Shown piece by piece: positions 63,351 through 64,000 of a DNA stretch of 64,000 nt (positions are counted from its first letter, which is position 1; each line of letters opens with the position of its first letter). The stretch is taken from assembly GCA_037893225.1 (NCBI GenBank), contig JAZGUH010000529.1, forward strand, positions 434,001 through 498,000, read 5' to 3'. The notes beneath the pieces were generated by a model. It was not told the origin of the DNA. It made no database searches and worked only from the letters and a program-made list of their open reading frames with translations. This stretch comes from Hippasteria phrygiana. Taxonomy: Eukaryota; Echinodermata; Asteroidea; Valvatida; Goniasteridae. The position numbers and the translations under genes are program-made.

Positions 63351-64000
63351 TGTGATAGAATCGGCATCTCCTATACTACTATGGGGTTTGGCTATATTAA
63401 AGGAAGAATAGGAAACACAAAGCATTGTCCTCGCGAGTATAGGTAAGTACGACTGGGTGTACATGTATTGCATTACAACTGAAGGATAAAGAAACTGCAA
63501 TGATATAATTGTTGTCCTCCAAGGGAGGTCTTTTGTCAAAAATGGTCCTCGGAAGTACAAATGTGTACTTAGTCTATGTGAGAATTTTTATAGAGAAAAG
63601 AAAGCCTTGTCCTCAGTTGTACAGTAAAACAGGACTGTGTGGCCAGCAATGATTTTACCGCTGATGTCACAGAAAGACAGGATTTGTTTGTGGGTAGGGT
63701 AAGGTTTGCAACTACACTAGTCAGTGGCAGTCGCTCTCAGCCCCATGACCAGTACCAAATGAAAGATCAATCTTTCAATTTGTTCAATCTTTCAATGTGT
63801 CTTTTTTTACAGCATTAAAGTTAAACCTCCAGTTAAATATATTTCCAAGTACTTTCCGTGCATAACTGGGGGAGGTGAGTTGATCTCACCAATGGTGGAA
63901 GTTACCCCGCCCTGGTCTATAGGTCTGAAAATTAGGATAATTTCTTTGATATCTATTGAAGATTTGTCCTCTATTTAAACTTGGACCCCAGGAAAACCGT
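63351..64000. repeat. Dispersed-repeat-like flank with recurring gtcctc words
   Basis: gtcctc occurs six times (about 63427, 63513, 63545, 63610, 63967 and nearby), each followed by variable sequence and short gtac/gtat words. It looks like the flank of a dispersed non-coding repeat. No gene seen. Confidence 0.4.

Overview
The window is eukaryotic nuclear DNA. It holds short coding islands, intron-like exon boundaries, many inverted-repeat transposons and long minisatellites. The only convincing host gene is an acid phosphatase type 7-like (ACP7/PAPL) gene on the minus strand, seen as two exons with good splice sites (14118-14273 and 21120-21325). The ACP7 gene, the Penelope-like, Ty3/gypsy and Polinton elements, and the frequent gtacatgtac-type words together suggest a marine invertebrate. 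An echinoderm or other deuterostome is my guess, at low confidence.  Layout. Positions 1-14000 are non-coding and rich in repeats: inverted-repeat (MITE-like) elements, a 20-bp minisatellite (6578-7060), and a remarkable group of arrays built on CATGGG/CCCATG words (7370-11115). Positions 14000-22000 contain the ACP7 exons, and the 6.8-kb gap between them is filled with nested non-autonomous transposons. Positions 22740-27684 form an inverted-repeat element invaded by an intact Penelope-like retroelement: one 851-codon ORF with reverse transcriptase and GIY-YIG endonuclease, flanked by a 13-bp target duplication. Positions 27700-31100 carry piggyBac-like (TTAA) and hAT-like MITEs. Positions 32070-37516 hold a 0.75-kb near-perfect palindrome directly followed by a 4.7-kb foldback element with roughly 1.9-kb inverted arms and an 8-bp target duplication.  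Positions about 40438-63112 are a decayed Polinton/Maverick-like (adintovirus-like) virus-derived element. Its genes are: protein-primed DNA polymerase B; two tandem paralogues of a capsid-accessory-like protein; a conserved structural-type protein with a proline-rich tail; a retrovirus-like integrase; a small protein; the double-jelly-roll-type major capsid protein; a packaging ATPase; and six further small or structural proteins. The polymerase, capsid, integrase and several structural genes carry frameshifts or stops. The ATPase and some small genes remain open. Two later insertions split it. One is a 2.6-kb hAT-like element (43787-46397) with a perfect 8-bp target duplication inside one paralogue. 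The other is a 3'-truncated Ty3/gypsy retrotransposon (about 47856-54614) in the divergent intergenic region.  Together the Polinton genes would make a self-replicating, integrating, virion-forming element: polymerase for replication, integrase for insertion, capsid proteins and ATPase for packaging. I found no recognisable maturation protease and no left terminal repeat. All assignments rest on reading motifs and remembered family features; no database search was run.
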